Source: an uncultured Eubacteriales bacterium (GTDB lineage Bacteria > Bacillota > Clostridia > Lachnospirales > Lachnospiraceae). From it: a stretch of DNA of 48,865 nucleotides. The position numbers were made by a program, and so were the translations under genes. Below are positions 8,896 through 17,416 of the stretch, one piece after another. Each line of letters opens with the position of its first letter. The first letter of the stretch is position 1. The stretch is taken from positions 1 through 48,865 of the forward strand of contig ONKP01000016.1 of NCBI GenBank assembly GCA_900318405.1, written 5' to 3'. Under the pieces are notes generated by a model. The model saw only the letters and a list, made by a program, of their open reading frames with translations. It ran no database searches and was not told where the DNA came from.

Positions 8896-9474
8896 ATGAA
8901 ACCGCAGGATCTGATCTGTGTCATAGATGTGCAGAATGTCTATCTGCCGGGAGAACAATGGGCCTGTCCGACAATGCAGACAGCCATGGAGAACATCAGC
9001 TGCATTCTCGACCATGCTGCGCGGGATCAGGTACTCTTCTCCCGTTTCGTCAAACCGGTAAACCCCTTCGGCCGTTGGAACACCTACAACGAAAAATACC
9101 AGGCCGTCAACGACGACGCCTGGCTGAACGAACTCGCGGAGCCCCTGAAAAGCCGCCAGAAAGCAGACAGATACCGTCTCTGCGATAAAAGCGTATATTC
9201 CCTCATGAAAGTACCGGAAGCGCGTGAGGCGGCATTAAAGGCCACAGCCGCCGGCGGACGCCTCGTTCTCACGGGCGTCGTTGCCGAATGCTGCGTGCTG
9301 TCCACCGCATTCGAAGCCATCGATCTCGGCTGCGAAATCATCTATATCACCGATGCCGTCTCCGGCCTCGATGAAGCCAAAGAATCCGGCTCCGCCCTGA
9401 TGCTGCAGGGGCTCTCCCCCGTGCACACACAGCTTCTCACGACAGAAGAATATTTGGGTGAAAATTCACGTTAG
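8896..9474 (+). CDS. isochorismatase-family cysteine hydrolase
   Basis: A 192-residue member of the isochorismatase superfamily. The Asp in VIDVQN (residue 11) and the Cys in ECCVLSTA (C133) are the expected catalytic residues. The D-x-H-x-H metal site of nicotinamidases is not visible, so it should not be called PncA despite standing next to a nicotinamide-releasing sirtuin. The start at 8896 follows AAAGGG; the earlier in-frame ATG at 8860 falls inside the terminator hairpin. Small hydrolases of this group act on amides or imides; the substrate is unknown. Confidence 0.82.
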   Translation: MKPQDLICVIDVQNVYLPGEQWACPTMQTAMENISCILDHAARDQVLFSRFVKPVNPFGRWNTYNEKYQAVNDDAWLNELAEPLKSRQKADRYRLCDKSVYSLMKVPEAREAALKATAAGGRLVLTGVVAECCVLSTAFEAIDLGCEIIYITDAVSGLDEAKESGSALMLQGLSPVHTQLLTTEEYLGENSR

Positions 9475-9538
9475 ACGAATGAGGTAAACGCAATTTGCAG
9501 GTTTTATCACGTTATCGCTGCAATCGCGGCAATTGCGT

Positions 9539-9586
9539 AAAAATACCCGGGAAATGGTGATTTCAGACCATTTCCCGGGTATTTTT
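9539..9586. terminator. strong bidirectional terminator
   Basis: A perfect 20-bp stem, AAAAATACCCGGGAAATGGT against its complement, with an 8-nt loop GATTTCAG, flanked by A- and T-runs. It lies between the convergent hydrolase and DUF4867 genes and can serve both strands. A palindrome GGGTGCATATGCACCC at about 9662-9677 sits just beyond the DUF4867 stop. Confidence 0.93.
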
Positions 9587-9683
9587 CTGATTCTGTAAAT
9601 ATCACCCGGTGTTTTACGGAAGAACCACAGCGTCCATGAGTATCCGCGTCGCCACAAACAGCGGGTGCATATGCACCCTCATT

Positions 9684-10316
9684 TCAGTCCACGCGAAGGT
9701 TCTCCCCCACCAGACCATTCCACGCGCCATCAATCTTCGCATCCTCATGCGCGATCAGCCACTTGTTCACCGCTGCCAGCATCTTATCCTCCGGCTCGCC
9801 CTTATGTGCCGTGGCCGTCTCCTCATTCGTTCCCTTCGGAAGAACAACAACACAGCGGAACGGTGCATCACCGACAGAGCACGGTGCATAATGCAGCGTC
9901 GTCGCATATACTTCGATCATCGTCCCGGCCGGTACGAGAAAAGCCTCTACCTTTGCCGTATCATAATGAAAATCATCTGTGATGTCCTGCTCTTTCCCGA
10001 GAAGGAGAATCAGGTCATTCTCCGCAATATTGATCTCAGAAGAGCGATGATACTCCAGCGCATTCAGCAGTTTATTGTAGCCATTGCAATATCCGATCTG
10101 TACCGGAAGCTCGCCGTATACAACCCGCTGAATTTCCTTACCGGACGCCGTATTCTCCAGTGCCGGATCCGAAGCCACGTAGATCGTATGATCAGCCGGC
10201 CGCTCCGTTTTTTTCAGTGCCTCCATGACACCGCTCACATCAACGCCCGTGATCACACGGCCATACGGGCGAAAAGCCGGATCAGTAACCTTCTTAATTT
10301 CCATGATCTGCCCCAT
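9684..10316 (-). CDS. DUF4867 family protein
   Basis: A 210-residue soluble protein matching DUF4867 of Firmicutes, a cupin-like family without a known reaction. Visible: the EIKKVTDPAFRPYGRV start, GYCNGYNKLLNALEYHRSSEIN in the middle, and a C-terminal AHKGEPEDKML. The His/Glu-rich middle (EYHRSSEIN) would fit a metal site, but this is inference. It lies downstream of the broken fucose/arabinose-isomerase-like gene on the same strand, and the two families tend to occur together, suggesting a sugar-related role. The start may be 10316 or the ATG at 10304, which has GGGG 7 nt ahead. Confidence 0.75.
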   Translation of the reverse strand: MGQIMEIKKVTDPAFRPYGRVITGVDVSGVMEALKKTERPADHTIYVASDPALENTASGKEIQRVVYGELPVQIGYCNGYNKLLNALEYHRSSEINIAENDLILLLGKEQDITDDFHYDTAKVEAFLVPAGTMIEVYATTLHYAPCSVGDAPFRCVVVLPKGTNEETATAHKGEPEDKMLAAVNKWLIAHEDAKIDGAWNGLVGENLRVD

Positions 10317-10365
10317 CCATTTCTTTACCTTATATCGCGTGTTCGTCTCACCTCATCACATCATG

Positions 10366-10398
10366 TGTGAGGATGAAGCTCACTGCCCGCGTATACAT
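10366..10398 (+). repeat. dispersed repeat, copy 2
   Basis: TGTGAGGATGAAGCTCAC then TGCCCGCGTA, matching copy 1 at 8803-8834. It sits between the DUF4867 and isomerase-like genes, on the strand opposite to them, so the relation to flanking genes differs from copy 1. Confidence 0.6.
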
Positions 10399-10473
10399 GC
10401 GCGGCCGTCGGAACGGAGAAAAATATCCGCTGCCGCCGGCCGCGTGTCCAACGTTAATTACACATTACATAGA

Positions 10474-11858
10474 TCAGAGTGTTCCCCACGGATTCTCTGT
10501 AGCATACCGATCACCGGCCGGCTTGTTGTATCCGATCTCGGAAGGATCTACGCCGATGTACTTCAGTGCATCATAAAGTGCCTTAGCGTAATGTCCGAAC
10601 ATCACAGCGCCGTGATGCGGGTAATTCTTCTCGATCAGCTCATAGCGATAGAAGCGTCCCATCTCCTTGATGGCGAATACACCGATGGATCCGAACGAAC
10701 GGGTCGCAACCGGAAGAACCTCGCCCTCAGCTGCATACGCACGGAGCTTGTTGTCAGCGGTCGACTGCAGTCTGTAGAATGTGATCTCGCCGGGTTTGAT
10801 ATCGCCCTCGATCGTTCCGTCGCACCACTCTGCCGGATGGGTGTTGGCCATGATCTTCTGATAATCCAGATGCGGGCTCTGGAGCAGGTTGCTGCAGGTA
10901 TTGCCGCAGTGGAAGCCCATGAACGTATCCGTGAGCTTGTAATCATAGTCAAATTTGCCCTTGATGCTCTGCTCGTACATATCCTTCGGTACGGAGTTGT
11001 TGATATCCAGCAGGGTAACCGGCTTATATCCTGGAATGCCGGCCAGCACTTCGTGGTCAGCGCTACATATTTTCTGTATCCTCTGTGCTCCTCGATGAGA
11101 TCGGTCAGCGTCAGCTCATACTGTGCCAGCTTGTCAAGCATCGGCGGAACCTTATCCTCCGCATATCCCATCTCCTTGACCATATCAGCCTTGATGGCAG
11201 CGATTCTCTCGTCACCCTCATGCTTCAGGTATGCTTCATACAGATCAAGCTCGGACTCCTCGTCGATCTCAACGCCCAGATTGAACAGCTGCTTCACCGG
11301 TGCGTTGCATGCGAAGAAGTTGGCAGGTCTCGGTCCGAAGGAAATGATCTTCAGGTTGGACAGGCCGTATCTTACTCTCGCGATCGGAAGGAAATCATGG
11401 ATGTTGTCGGCAACGCCCTCAGCATCGCGAACCGGGTTCTCCGGGATCCACGCCTTGGTATTGCGGAGTGCCAGGTTATAAGAAGCGTTCAGCATACCGC
11501 AGTAAGCGTCGCCTCTGCCCTGCACACCGAGCGTGCTGCCGGATTCCTCCGCTGCCGCACTGAACATAACCGGTCCGTCGAAGTGCTTTGCCAGCAGTGT
11601 CTCGGAGATCTCCGGTCCGAAATTGCCGAGGTAAACGCAGAGTGCGTTGCAGCCTGCATTTTTGATATCCTCAAGCGCATTGACCATGTCGATCTCACTC
11701 TCAACGATGGTGATCGGGCACTCATAGATATCCTCTGCACCGTACTTCTTTGTGTAGGCGTCTACGACAGCCTTGCGGCGGTTGACAGCCAGCGGTGCCG
11801 GAAAACAGTCACGGCTGACGGCTACAATGCCGACCTTGATCTCAGGAATGTTATTCAT
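10474..11858 (-). pseudogene. L-fucose/L-arabinose isomerase family protein, frameshifted with internal deletion
   Basis: Two frames together encode one isomerase-family protein. From 11858 the protein begins MNNIPEIKVGIVAVS and continues in frame to TTKCWPAFQ, ending at 11031. Homologous sequence then resumes in another frame at YKPVTLLDINNSVP and runs to NPWGTL at 10474. About 30-40 residues normally found between these blocks seem to be missing, so this is a deletion plus frame change, not a simple slip. Beyond the junction the first frame is nonsense to 10635. The family interconverts aldoses and ketoses, or forms related hydrolases. As sequenced, no full-length protein can be made. An assembly error is possible. 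Confidence 0.8.
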
Positions 11859-11936
11859 TTTCAGTTACCTCCTTGGAATTATAGTTTTTATATACACACC
11901 CGCGGAAAAAATACCGCAGATCATGTCCCCATAAAT

Positions 11937-12410
11937 TCAGTTCTTGGACATCGCGATCGTCCCGGTTCTCTGCACCTCAAGGATGCCGTAGCTGCGGACA
12001 AGCTCGATGAATTCGGAAATCGTATCCGGATCCGCATGCAGCTCGATCACCATGTTCTTCGGTGATACGTGTAAAATTTTTGCCCCCATGACGCTGCAGA
12101 GCTCGATCAGGCTTCCCCTGTTTGTCTGGGAATAGGCCACCTTGATCAGCATCATCTCCAGCTCTACGCTCTTCGTCTCCTCCAGACGGCGGACCTTGAT
12201 CACATCCACCCTCTTGTTCAGGTGTTTTTCGATCTGATCGATCGTCCTGAGGTCCGCGTTGGAAACGATCGTCATCGAGGAGATGTCATGCTGCTCGGTC
12301 TCTCCCACGGCCAGCGATGTAATGCTGTAGCCGCGCCTTGCGAAAAGATTGGCAATGCCGGAAAGCACGCCGTCCTTATTCTCAACTAATACGGAAAAAA
12401 TACCCTTCAC
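11937..12410 (-). CDS. ilvN: acetolactate synthase small (regulatory) subunit
   Basis: A 157-residue regulatory subunit of acetohydroxyacid synthase, the first common step to valine, leucine and isoleucine. The N-terminal ACT domain is clear (FSVLVENKDGVLSGIANLFARRGYSI), followed by the EKHLNKRVDVIKV and C-terminal ACT-like segments. It binds valine for feedback control and activates the large subunit. It starts with GTG at 12410, with AAAGGTGAG 8 nt ahead. It lies 141 nt downstream of ilvB, the usual order. The spacer holds short hairpins but no gene. Confidence 0.95.
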   Translation of the reverse strand: MKGIFSVLVENKDGVLSGIANLFARRGYSITSLAVGETEQHDISSMTIVSNADLRTIDQIEKHLNKRVDVIKVRRLEETKSVELEMMLIKVAYSQTNRGSLIELCSVMGAKILHVSPKNMVIELHADPDTISEFIELVRSYGILEVQRTGTIAMSKN

Positions 12411-12551
12411 TGTTGTCTCACCTTTGCCTGTACTTTATTTTCTGCTCTGTCTCATCTGCGGCACCCTGTATGCGGCACCGTCTGCTGTTGCTGTGAATAT
12501 ATGGCTGATCAGTCGCCTGCAGCCAATATGCCGGAATGATTTCCCGGATCA

Positions 12552-14177
12552 TCACTTCGTATTGTTGGCCTCATCAATCTCACATACCATGATGCAGGCC
12601 TTCGGGCAGGCCAGGAAGCGGTCAAGCTCCTCATCCAGCTGATCATTGCTGTCCGCATAGAAATAATCCATGTCGTAGGCCTCGGCCAGTTTGTCGTAAT
12701 GCGGGTAATTATAGAGCTGCACGCCGTAGTAATGCGCGTCGTAGGTCTTCTCCTGATGCTCACGCACCAGTCCCAGATACTGGTTCCTGTTCACGAGGAT
12801 CTTGAGCGGGATCTTGTTGACCGCGATCGTCGCGAGCTCAAACATCGACATCTGAAAAGCACCGTCGCCGCACACAGCTACGACCTGCTTGTCGGGATCC
12901 GCCATCTTCGCGCCCACGGCCGCCGGGATCGAATACCCCATCGTACCCATGCCGCCCGTCGTAAGGAAACGGCCGTTTTTCATCACATAGTTATCCGCAG
13001 ACCAGAGCTGGTTCTGGCCGACATCCGCCACGTAAATCGCGTCGTCGTCCATTTTTTCCGAGAGCTTCTGCACGAGCGTCATCGGGTTCACGAGCCGGTC
13101 GCTGAACTTGCGATGATCGACGGTGTTCTTCTTGAACTCCGCGAGCTGCGCGAGCCACGCCTTCGTGTCCAGATGAATGTCCGCCTCCAGCAGATGTTCA
13201 AAAATAATCGCCGCGTCTCCCACAAGCGGAATCGTGGGACCGAGATTCTTGCCGATCTCAGCGGAATCGATATCAATGTGGATGATGTTGACACGCTGCT
13301 CCAGTGCCTCCGGCTTCGGGACAGACCGGTCCGCGACGCGTGCGCCCACGATGATCAGCAGGTCGCTGTTTGCCACGGCCTCATTGGAATACGGCTTGCC
13401 GGTGCTTCCCAGCATACCGAAGTAGAGCGGATGCTCCTTCGGCAGCACGCCGATGCCCATCATCGTCGAGACGAGCGGGATCTGATTTTTTTCGCAGAAC
13501 TTCCGCAGCACGCCCTCCGCGTTGCCGAGGATCACGCCGCCGCCCGCACAGATCAGCGGTTTCTTCGCCTGATTGATCGCGTGGACGACCTTTTCCATCT
13601 GCTGGCCATTGCCCTTAATGCTGGGCTTGTAGCCGCGGATGCTGACCTCCTCGGGATAATGGAACTCCTTTTTCAGCGTCTGCATCTGCACATCGCAGGG
13701 GATATCGATCAGCACCGGTCCCTTGCGACCCGTATTCGCGATATAAAACGCCTCCCTGAAAATTCTCGGGATGTCGTCTGCATTTTTGACCAGATAGCTG
13801 TATTTCACGAACGACTCCGTCGCGCCTCGCATGTCCGCTTCCTGAAAGACATCGCGCCCAAGCAGGTCGCTCCGCACCTGTCCGGTAATGGCGATGATCG
13901 GGATACTGTCCGCGTGCGCCGTTGCCAGCGCCGTGATCAGGTTCGTTGCTCCGGGGCCCGATGACGTCACACACACCGCGGGTTTCCGCGAGATCCGGGC
14001 GTACCCGCTCGCGGCGTGCCCCGCCGCCTGCTCCTGCCGCACGAGGATATGCTCAATGGAATCTCTGTTCTCGTACAGCGCCTCATAAAAAGGTGCGATC
14101 GCCACGCCGGGAATGCCGAATATTTTCGTGATACCTTCCTTTTTCAGGCACTCAACCATTGCCTCCGCGCCATTCAT
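12552..14177 (-). CDS. ilvB: acetolactate synthase large (catalytic) subunit
   Basis: A 541-residue ThDP-dependent enzyme that condenses two pyruvates, or pyruvate with 2-oxobutyrate. The catalytic Glu lies in VRQEQAAGH near residue 49; SSGPGATNL, the FQEADMRGAT segment and the GDGAF...NRNQYLGLVR cofactor-binding region are intact. It is slightly short for the family (usually 550-570), mostly at the C-terminus, with no broken motif. AGGAGG lies 10 nt before the ATG. The pairing with ilvN supports the biosynthetic form rather than catabolic AlsS. Confidence 0.95.
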   Translation of the reverse strand: MNGAEAMVECLKKEGITKIFGIPGVAIAPFYEALYENRDSIEHILVRQEQAAGHAASGYARISRKPAVCVTSSGPGATNLITALATAHADSIPIIAITGQVRSDLLGRDVFQEADMRGATESFVKYSYLVKNADDIPRIFREAFYIANTGRKGPVLIDIPCDVQMQTLKKEFHYPEEVSIRGYKPSIKGNGQQMEKVVHAINQAKKPLICAGGGVILGNAEGVLRKFCEKNQIPLVSTMMGIGVLPKEHPLYFGMLGSTGKPYSNEAVANSDLLIIVGARVADRSVPKPEALEQRVNIIHIDIDSAEIGKNLGPTIPLVGDAAIIFEHLLEADIHLDTKAWLAQLAEFKKNTVDHRKFSDRLVNPMTLVQKLSEKMDDDAIYVADVGQNQLWSADNYVMKNGRFLTTGGMGTMGYSIPAAVGAKMADPDKQVVAVCGDGAFQMSMFELATIAVNKIPLKILVNRNQYLGLVREHQEKTYDAHYYGVQLYNYPHYDKLAEAYDMDYFYADSNDQLDEELDRFLACPKACIMVCEIDEANNTK

Positions 14178-14218
14178 CTATACCTGTTTCCTCCTGTCTG
14201 CTTTTTAGTCATACTGAT

Positions 14219-14301
14219 ATTGTCTGGCTGCCGCAGACAATCCTGTGTCTGCTGTCCTGCCTGTAACTGTCACATCGCTCAGGACACTTGTACATATTAT
14301 A
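14219..14301 (-). promoter_or_regulatory. ilvB promoter and leader hairpin
   Basis: A perfect TATAAT -10 box lies on the minus strand at 14296-14301, about 120 nt before ilvB; no good -35 was found. In the leader, ATTGTCTG pairs with CAGACAAT (about 14219-14241) around a 7-nt loop, and a second TGTCTG copy offers an alternative pairing. An attenuation-type control is possible, but no leader peptide rich in branched-chain codons was seen. Confidence 0.45.
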
Positions 14302-14434
14302 CTACAACCACCTGTGATAAAGATACGGAAAATATTGACGCCACCTCATCCATGCAGCCCGAAAACATGAATTTCAGCCGTTCTTCAGCCCGCCAGACCG
14401 CACCATAACATTTTTCTGCTAGTCCAATGGCAAA

Positions 14435-14483
14435 AAAATGCTGTACAGGTTTTCGTTTTTTCAGAAACCCTGTACAGCATTTT
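14435..14483. terminator. terminator after htrA
   Basis: AAAATGCTGTACAGG pairs with CCTGTACAGCATTTT, extended by TTT/AAA across a one-base bulge, with A/T-runs on both sides. It lies 70 nt after the htrA stop and separates htrA from ilvB. The rest of 14178-14552 carries the ilvB leader and no gene. Confidence 0.9.
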
Positions 14484-14552
14484 CATGTAATTTACAAACC
14501 ACCTGTTATTTCTGCGTGCCGCTTCGCACTTCGTGCTCCTGCGTCGGACTTA

Positions 14553-16088
14553 TCAGTACGCCGAGGTGGAACCTGAGCCTATGATCTGCTGATAGAGATT
14601 GGCACTGCCGTTGTCGCTGTTATTATTCGCAGATGACTGCTGGCTTCCCAGTGCATCTGTCTCGCTCTCCAGCGTTACCGTAGCTTTCTGCTCCGTGTAA
14701 TTGCCGTCGCTGCCTGCTCTCTGGTAGGTGATCTCCACCTGATCGCCGGATTTATAGTATTCCAGCTGATTCGTCAGTTCCTCTGCCGTGCTCACATCCG
14801 TTCCGCCGATACCGGTGATGATATCACCTTTCTGCAGACCTGCCTGATCAGCTGCACTGCCGGAAGCTACTGATGTAACACCGACACCTTCCGGAATACC
14901 GTAGATCTGTGAATAATCAGAGGTAACATCCGTAATCGTAATGCCGAGGTAACCTCTCTCCTCGTCAGAATATTTTTCCTTCGTCTCCTGGCTCATCAGC
15001 TCCTGAAGAATAGGCTGTGCCTTGTTGATCGGGATAGCGTATCCCATGTTATCAACCGTTGCGTTGCCGGAAGAAGTGGATGCCTTCGCCTCGTTGATAC
15101 CGATCAGCTCGCCCTTCATGTTCAGCAGAGCGCCGCCGGAGTTACCGGAGTTGATGGCTGCATCGGTCTGAATCAGTCCGCTGGATGTAAAGGTCGTTGT
15201 ACCGTCGGACAGATCAAGCGAACGGTCAAGTGCGCTCACGTAACCGCTGGTCACTGACTCACCATAACCAAGAGCGTTACCGATGACAACTACCTGATCA
15301 CCGAGTGCTGCCTGATCGGAATCACCGATCGTGATAGCCTTGATCTGATTCAGTGTGGACTCTGACAGATCGCTGGTCTTGACTGCGACAACAGCCAGAT
15401 CGTTATCAGAATCCGATCCCTTTACATTTGCCTCATAAGCCGAGTCATCACAGAAGCCAACGGAAACCTGATCAGCACCGTTGATGACGTGGTTGTTCGT
15501 AGCGATCAGCACCTCATCGTTATTGATCTCAAGGATCACCCCGGAGCCGGCGCCCTCAACCTGATAATCCTGTGTTCCACCGAAGAAGCTCTGCATCTGC
15601 TCCACGCTCATGGTGGAAATCGTCACCATGGCAGGCATCGCATTCTGTGCAACCTCAGCCACAGTCAGTTCTCCGTCGCCGTTGGAATCCGCTGTATCCG
15701 TCGTCTCGCTGAGATCCTTTCCGTCATTCGAGGTCAGGCTCCCGCTCGTGGATTTCGTATCGCTGCTGTCCGATGATGATGAAGATGCGGAAGTAACCGA
15801 TGTATCCGAGCTGTCCGCAGATGCTGTAGCCGCAGCCGATCCGGCGCTCGCCGCCGAATCAACAGCATACATCGTTGTTCCTGCGATCAGTCCGAAGATC
15901 AGGGCCGATGCAACAACCTTTGCCCAGTGACTGCCGTTGCCGTTTTTCTTCTTTTTCCCATTCTTGTTTCCGTTACTGCTGCCACCGGTGCCCGGCCCGC
16001 TGTAATTGCCATAGCCGCCGCCCGTACCGTAGCCGTTGTTCTGATTATAATTGTAATTGTTTCCATTTTCATAATATCCGTTATCCAT
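14553..16088 (-). CDS. htrA: HtrA/DegP-type membrane-anchored serine protease
   Basis: A 511-residue S1C protease for misfolded envelope proteins. Order: Asn/Gly/Tyr-rich tail (about 1-55) with a KKKK patch, one membrane helix (about 57-80), Ser/Asp-rich linker, trypsin-like domain, and one PDZ domain (GYLGITITD...AGLQKGDIITGIGGTDV). The triad is intact: His in ATNNHVI, Asp in SDNDLAVV, Ser in NSGNSGGALL. The start at 16088 follows GGAAAGGA. The tail mirrors that of the PDZ-only protein at 4.8-6.1 kb, unusual for HtrA. The C-terminus adds about 35 Asn/Ser-rich residues. Conserved GTGAATTC motifs upstream suggest stress control. Confidence 0.94.
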   Translation of the reverse strand: MDNGYYENGNNYNYNQNNGYGTGGGYGNYSGPGTGGSSNGNKNGKKKKNGNGSHWAKVVASALIFGLIAGTTMYAVDSAASAGSAAATASADSSDTSVTSASSSSSDSSDTKSTSGSLTSNDGKDLSETTDTADSNGDGELTVAEVAQNAMPAMVTISTMSVEQMQSFFGGTQDYQVEGAGSGVILEINNDEVLIATNNHVINGADQVSVGFCDDSAYEANVKGSDSDNDLAVVAVKTSDLSESTLNQIKAITIGDSDQAALGDQVVVIGNALGYGESVTSGYVSALDRSLDLSDGTTTFTSSGLIQTDAAINSGNSGGALLNMKGELIGINEAKASTSSGNATVDNMGYAIPINKAQPILQELMSQETKEKYSDEERGYLGITITDVTSDYSQIYGIPEGVGVTSVASGSAADQAGLQKGDIITGIGGTDVSTAEELTNQLEYYKSGDQVEITYQRAGSDGNYTEQKATVTLESETDALGSQQSSANNNSDNGSANLYQQIIGSGSTSAY

Positions 16089-16154
16089 AACACTGCACAT
16101 CCTTTCCGTGTTCAGAATGATCAAATTTCATTTATCATTTTGCTGATATATTGC

Positions 16155-16224
16155 TTTACTGTTTGCTCTGGCTTTATTGCTTCATTGCCATACTGTTTGC
16201 TTTGGCTTAATTTCTTCATCGCCA
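16155..16224. repeat. tandem 34-36 nt duplication in the htrA leader
   Basis: Two adjacent units (about 16155-16190 and 16191-16224) share TACTGTTTGCT-TGGCTT and TTCTTCAT/TGCTTCAT-GCCA with several differences. They lie between the htrA start and its upstream motif, in the transcribed leader. Confidence 0.6.
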
Positions 16225-16270
16225 TTCCTTAGCTTCTGACACACATAATAATTTCCATTTGTGATCGCAT

Positions 16271-16290
16271 TTTGTGAATTCCGTGTTCAC
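16271..16290. promoter_or_regulatory. GTGAATTC-GTGTTCAC motif before htrA
   Basis: TTTGTGAATTC is followed by CGTGTTCAC, giving GTGAA...TTCAC, an imperfect dyad. It matches the element before the PDZ-only gene (4569-4592). It is about 180 nt upstream of the htrA start. It could be an operator for a stress regulator; no such regulator is encoded here. Confidence 0.45.
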
Positions 16291-16387
16291 TTTTTGATGG
16301 AAATGTGTTTATTCTGTGAAGACAGACATTATACAATATCTGAATACAGATATCTTCATATCCTGCCGAAATCATGATGCGTGAATA

Positions 16388-16507
16388 GTATGATAACAGT
16401 GTCAAAAGTCATCACCCACGTTGCACTTGTGCAAAAGTGGGTGAATGACTTATTGACACTGTTATCATACTTATGACACCTACATCATAGTATGATAACA
16501 GTGTCAA
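16388..16507. repeat. three-copy AGTATGATAACAGTGTCAA element with a giant hairpin
   Basis: Copy 1 (16388-16406) and an inverted copy 2 (16453-16472) form the outer part of an approximately 85-nt hairpin. The stem continues through AAGTCAT-CACCCAC / GTGGGTGAATGACTT, and a TTGCAC-TT-GTGCAA tip closes it. Copy 3 (16489-16507) is again direct and ends 10 nt before the AGGAGG of the PHP phosphatase. Copy 2 can pair with copy 1 or copy 3, but not both, which looks switch-like. Confidence 0.8.
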
Positions 16508-16529
16508 ATATATTTCAGGAGGCAAATAT

Positions 16530-17330
16530 ATGTTTCTCGCAGATTATCACACCCACACAGAATACAGCATAGACGGTGAGGGCCCGCTCGACGCCATGTG
16601 TGAAAAAGCAATTGCCGAAGGACTCGACGAGCTGGCGATCACCGACCATATGGACATCATCAGCGGACAGTCCTGTGACTACTGGCTTCCCATGGATAAG
16701 TCCTACCCGGCGATCCGGGCGGCAAAAGAGCGCTATGCCGGCCGCCTGCGCGTCGTCATCGGTGTGGAACTCGGCGAACCCATGGCCAATCCGGCCGCTG
16801 CCGATGAATTTTTCCGGCGCGTACCGGATCTCGACTTCGTCATCGGATCTATCCACAACATGGAGAACGATCTCGATGTCTTCTATTATAACTGGAAAAA
16901 GCACGATCCCGCAGCCACCTACCGTCATTACCTCGAATGGCTCACCGACTTTGCGGAAAATTACGACTACGATGTACTCGGTCATCTCACGTATCCGCTG
17001 CGCTACATGGCAGAAGCGGGCATCACACTCGACCTGAAGCCATACTATGATCAGTTCGAAAACCTCTTCCGCATCGTAGTGCGCCGGGATAAGGGCATCG
17101 AGCTCAACGTGTCCGGCCTGCGTCAGGCCATGAAGACGACGATGCCGACGCCGGAGATCCTGCAGCTTTACCACGACTGCGGCGGCCGCATCCTGACCAT
17201 CGGATCCGACGCCCACAGAGCCGCCGACATCGGCGCACACCTCACCGACGGCCTCGACATCGCGAGATCCTGCGGCTTCACGGAGATCGCCTCCTACACG
17301 CGGCGCGTGCCAGTGTTCCGCAGCATCTGA
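16530..17330 (+). CDS. PHP-domain histidinol-phosphatase (HisJ-type)
   Basis: A 266-residue PHP-family phosphatase, most like histidinol-phosphatase HisJ (L-histidinol phosphate to histidinol). Metal ligands are visible in order: DYHTHTEYS (residues 5-13), ITDHMD, the Glu in GVELGE, GSIHN, GHLTYP and GSDAHRA. It has the usual length. AGGAGGC precedes the ATG by about 6 nt. No other his genes are present, so involvement in histidine synthesis is inferred only from family. The unusual repeat element immediately upstream probably influences its expression. Confidence 0.85.
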   Translation: MFLADYHTHTEYSIDGEGPLDAMCEKAIAEGLDELAITDHMDIISGQSCDYWLPMDKSYPAIRAAKERYAGRLRVVIGVELGEPMANPAAADEFFRRVPDLDFVIGSIHNMENDLDVFYYNWKKHDPAATYRHYLEWLTDFAENYDYDVLGHLTYPLRYMAEAGITLDLKPYYDQFENLFRIVVRRDKGIELNVSGLRQAMKTTMPTPEILQLYHDCGGRILTIGSDAHRAADIGAHLTDGLDIARSCGFTEIASYTRRVPVFRSI

Positions 17331-17416
17331 ATACTGTCCGCAGGACTTCACAAAACCGCATAAATTAAGTAAGATGGAGACAGCAGAAACCTGATTGCAT
17401 GAGAACGGGGGTTTTT

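Noticed and set aside
8896-9474. Nicotinamidase (PncA) forming an NAD-salvage pair with the sirtuin
   Set aside because: The metal-binding D-x-H-x-H of nicotinamidases is not visible, and a hairpin separates the two genes.
12699-13964. Long open frame opposite ilvB, and similar long frames opposite cheA, glgB and the hybrid kinase
   Set aside because: They mirror strongly conserved genes, have Arg/His/Leu-rich shadow composition and lack ribosome sites and recognisable motifs.
16453-16496. Sigma-A promoter TTGACA...TATGAT inside the repeat element
   Set aside because: The spacer between these boxes is about 32 nt, far from the 16-18 nt needed.
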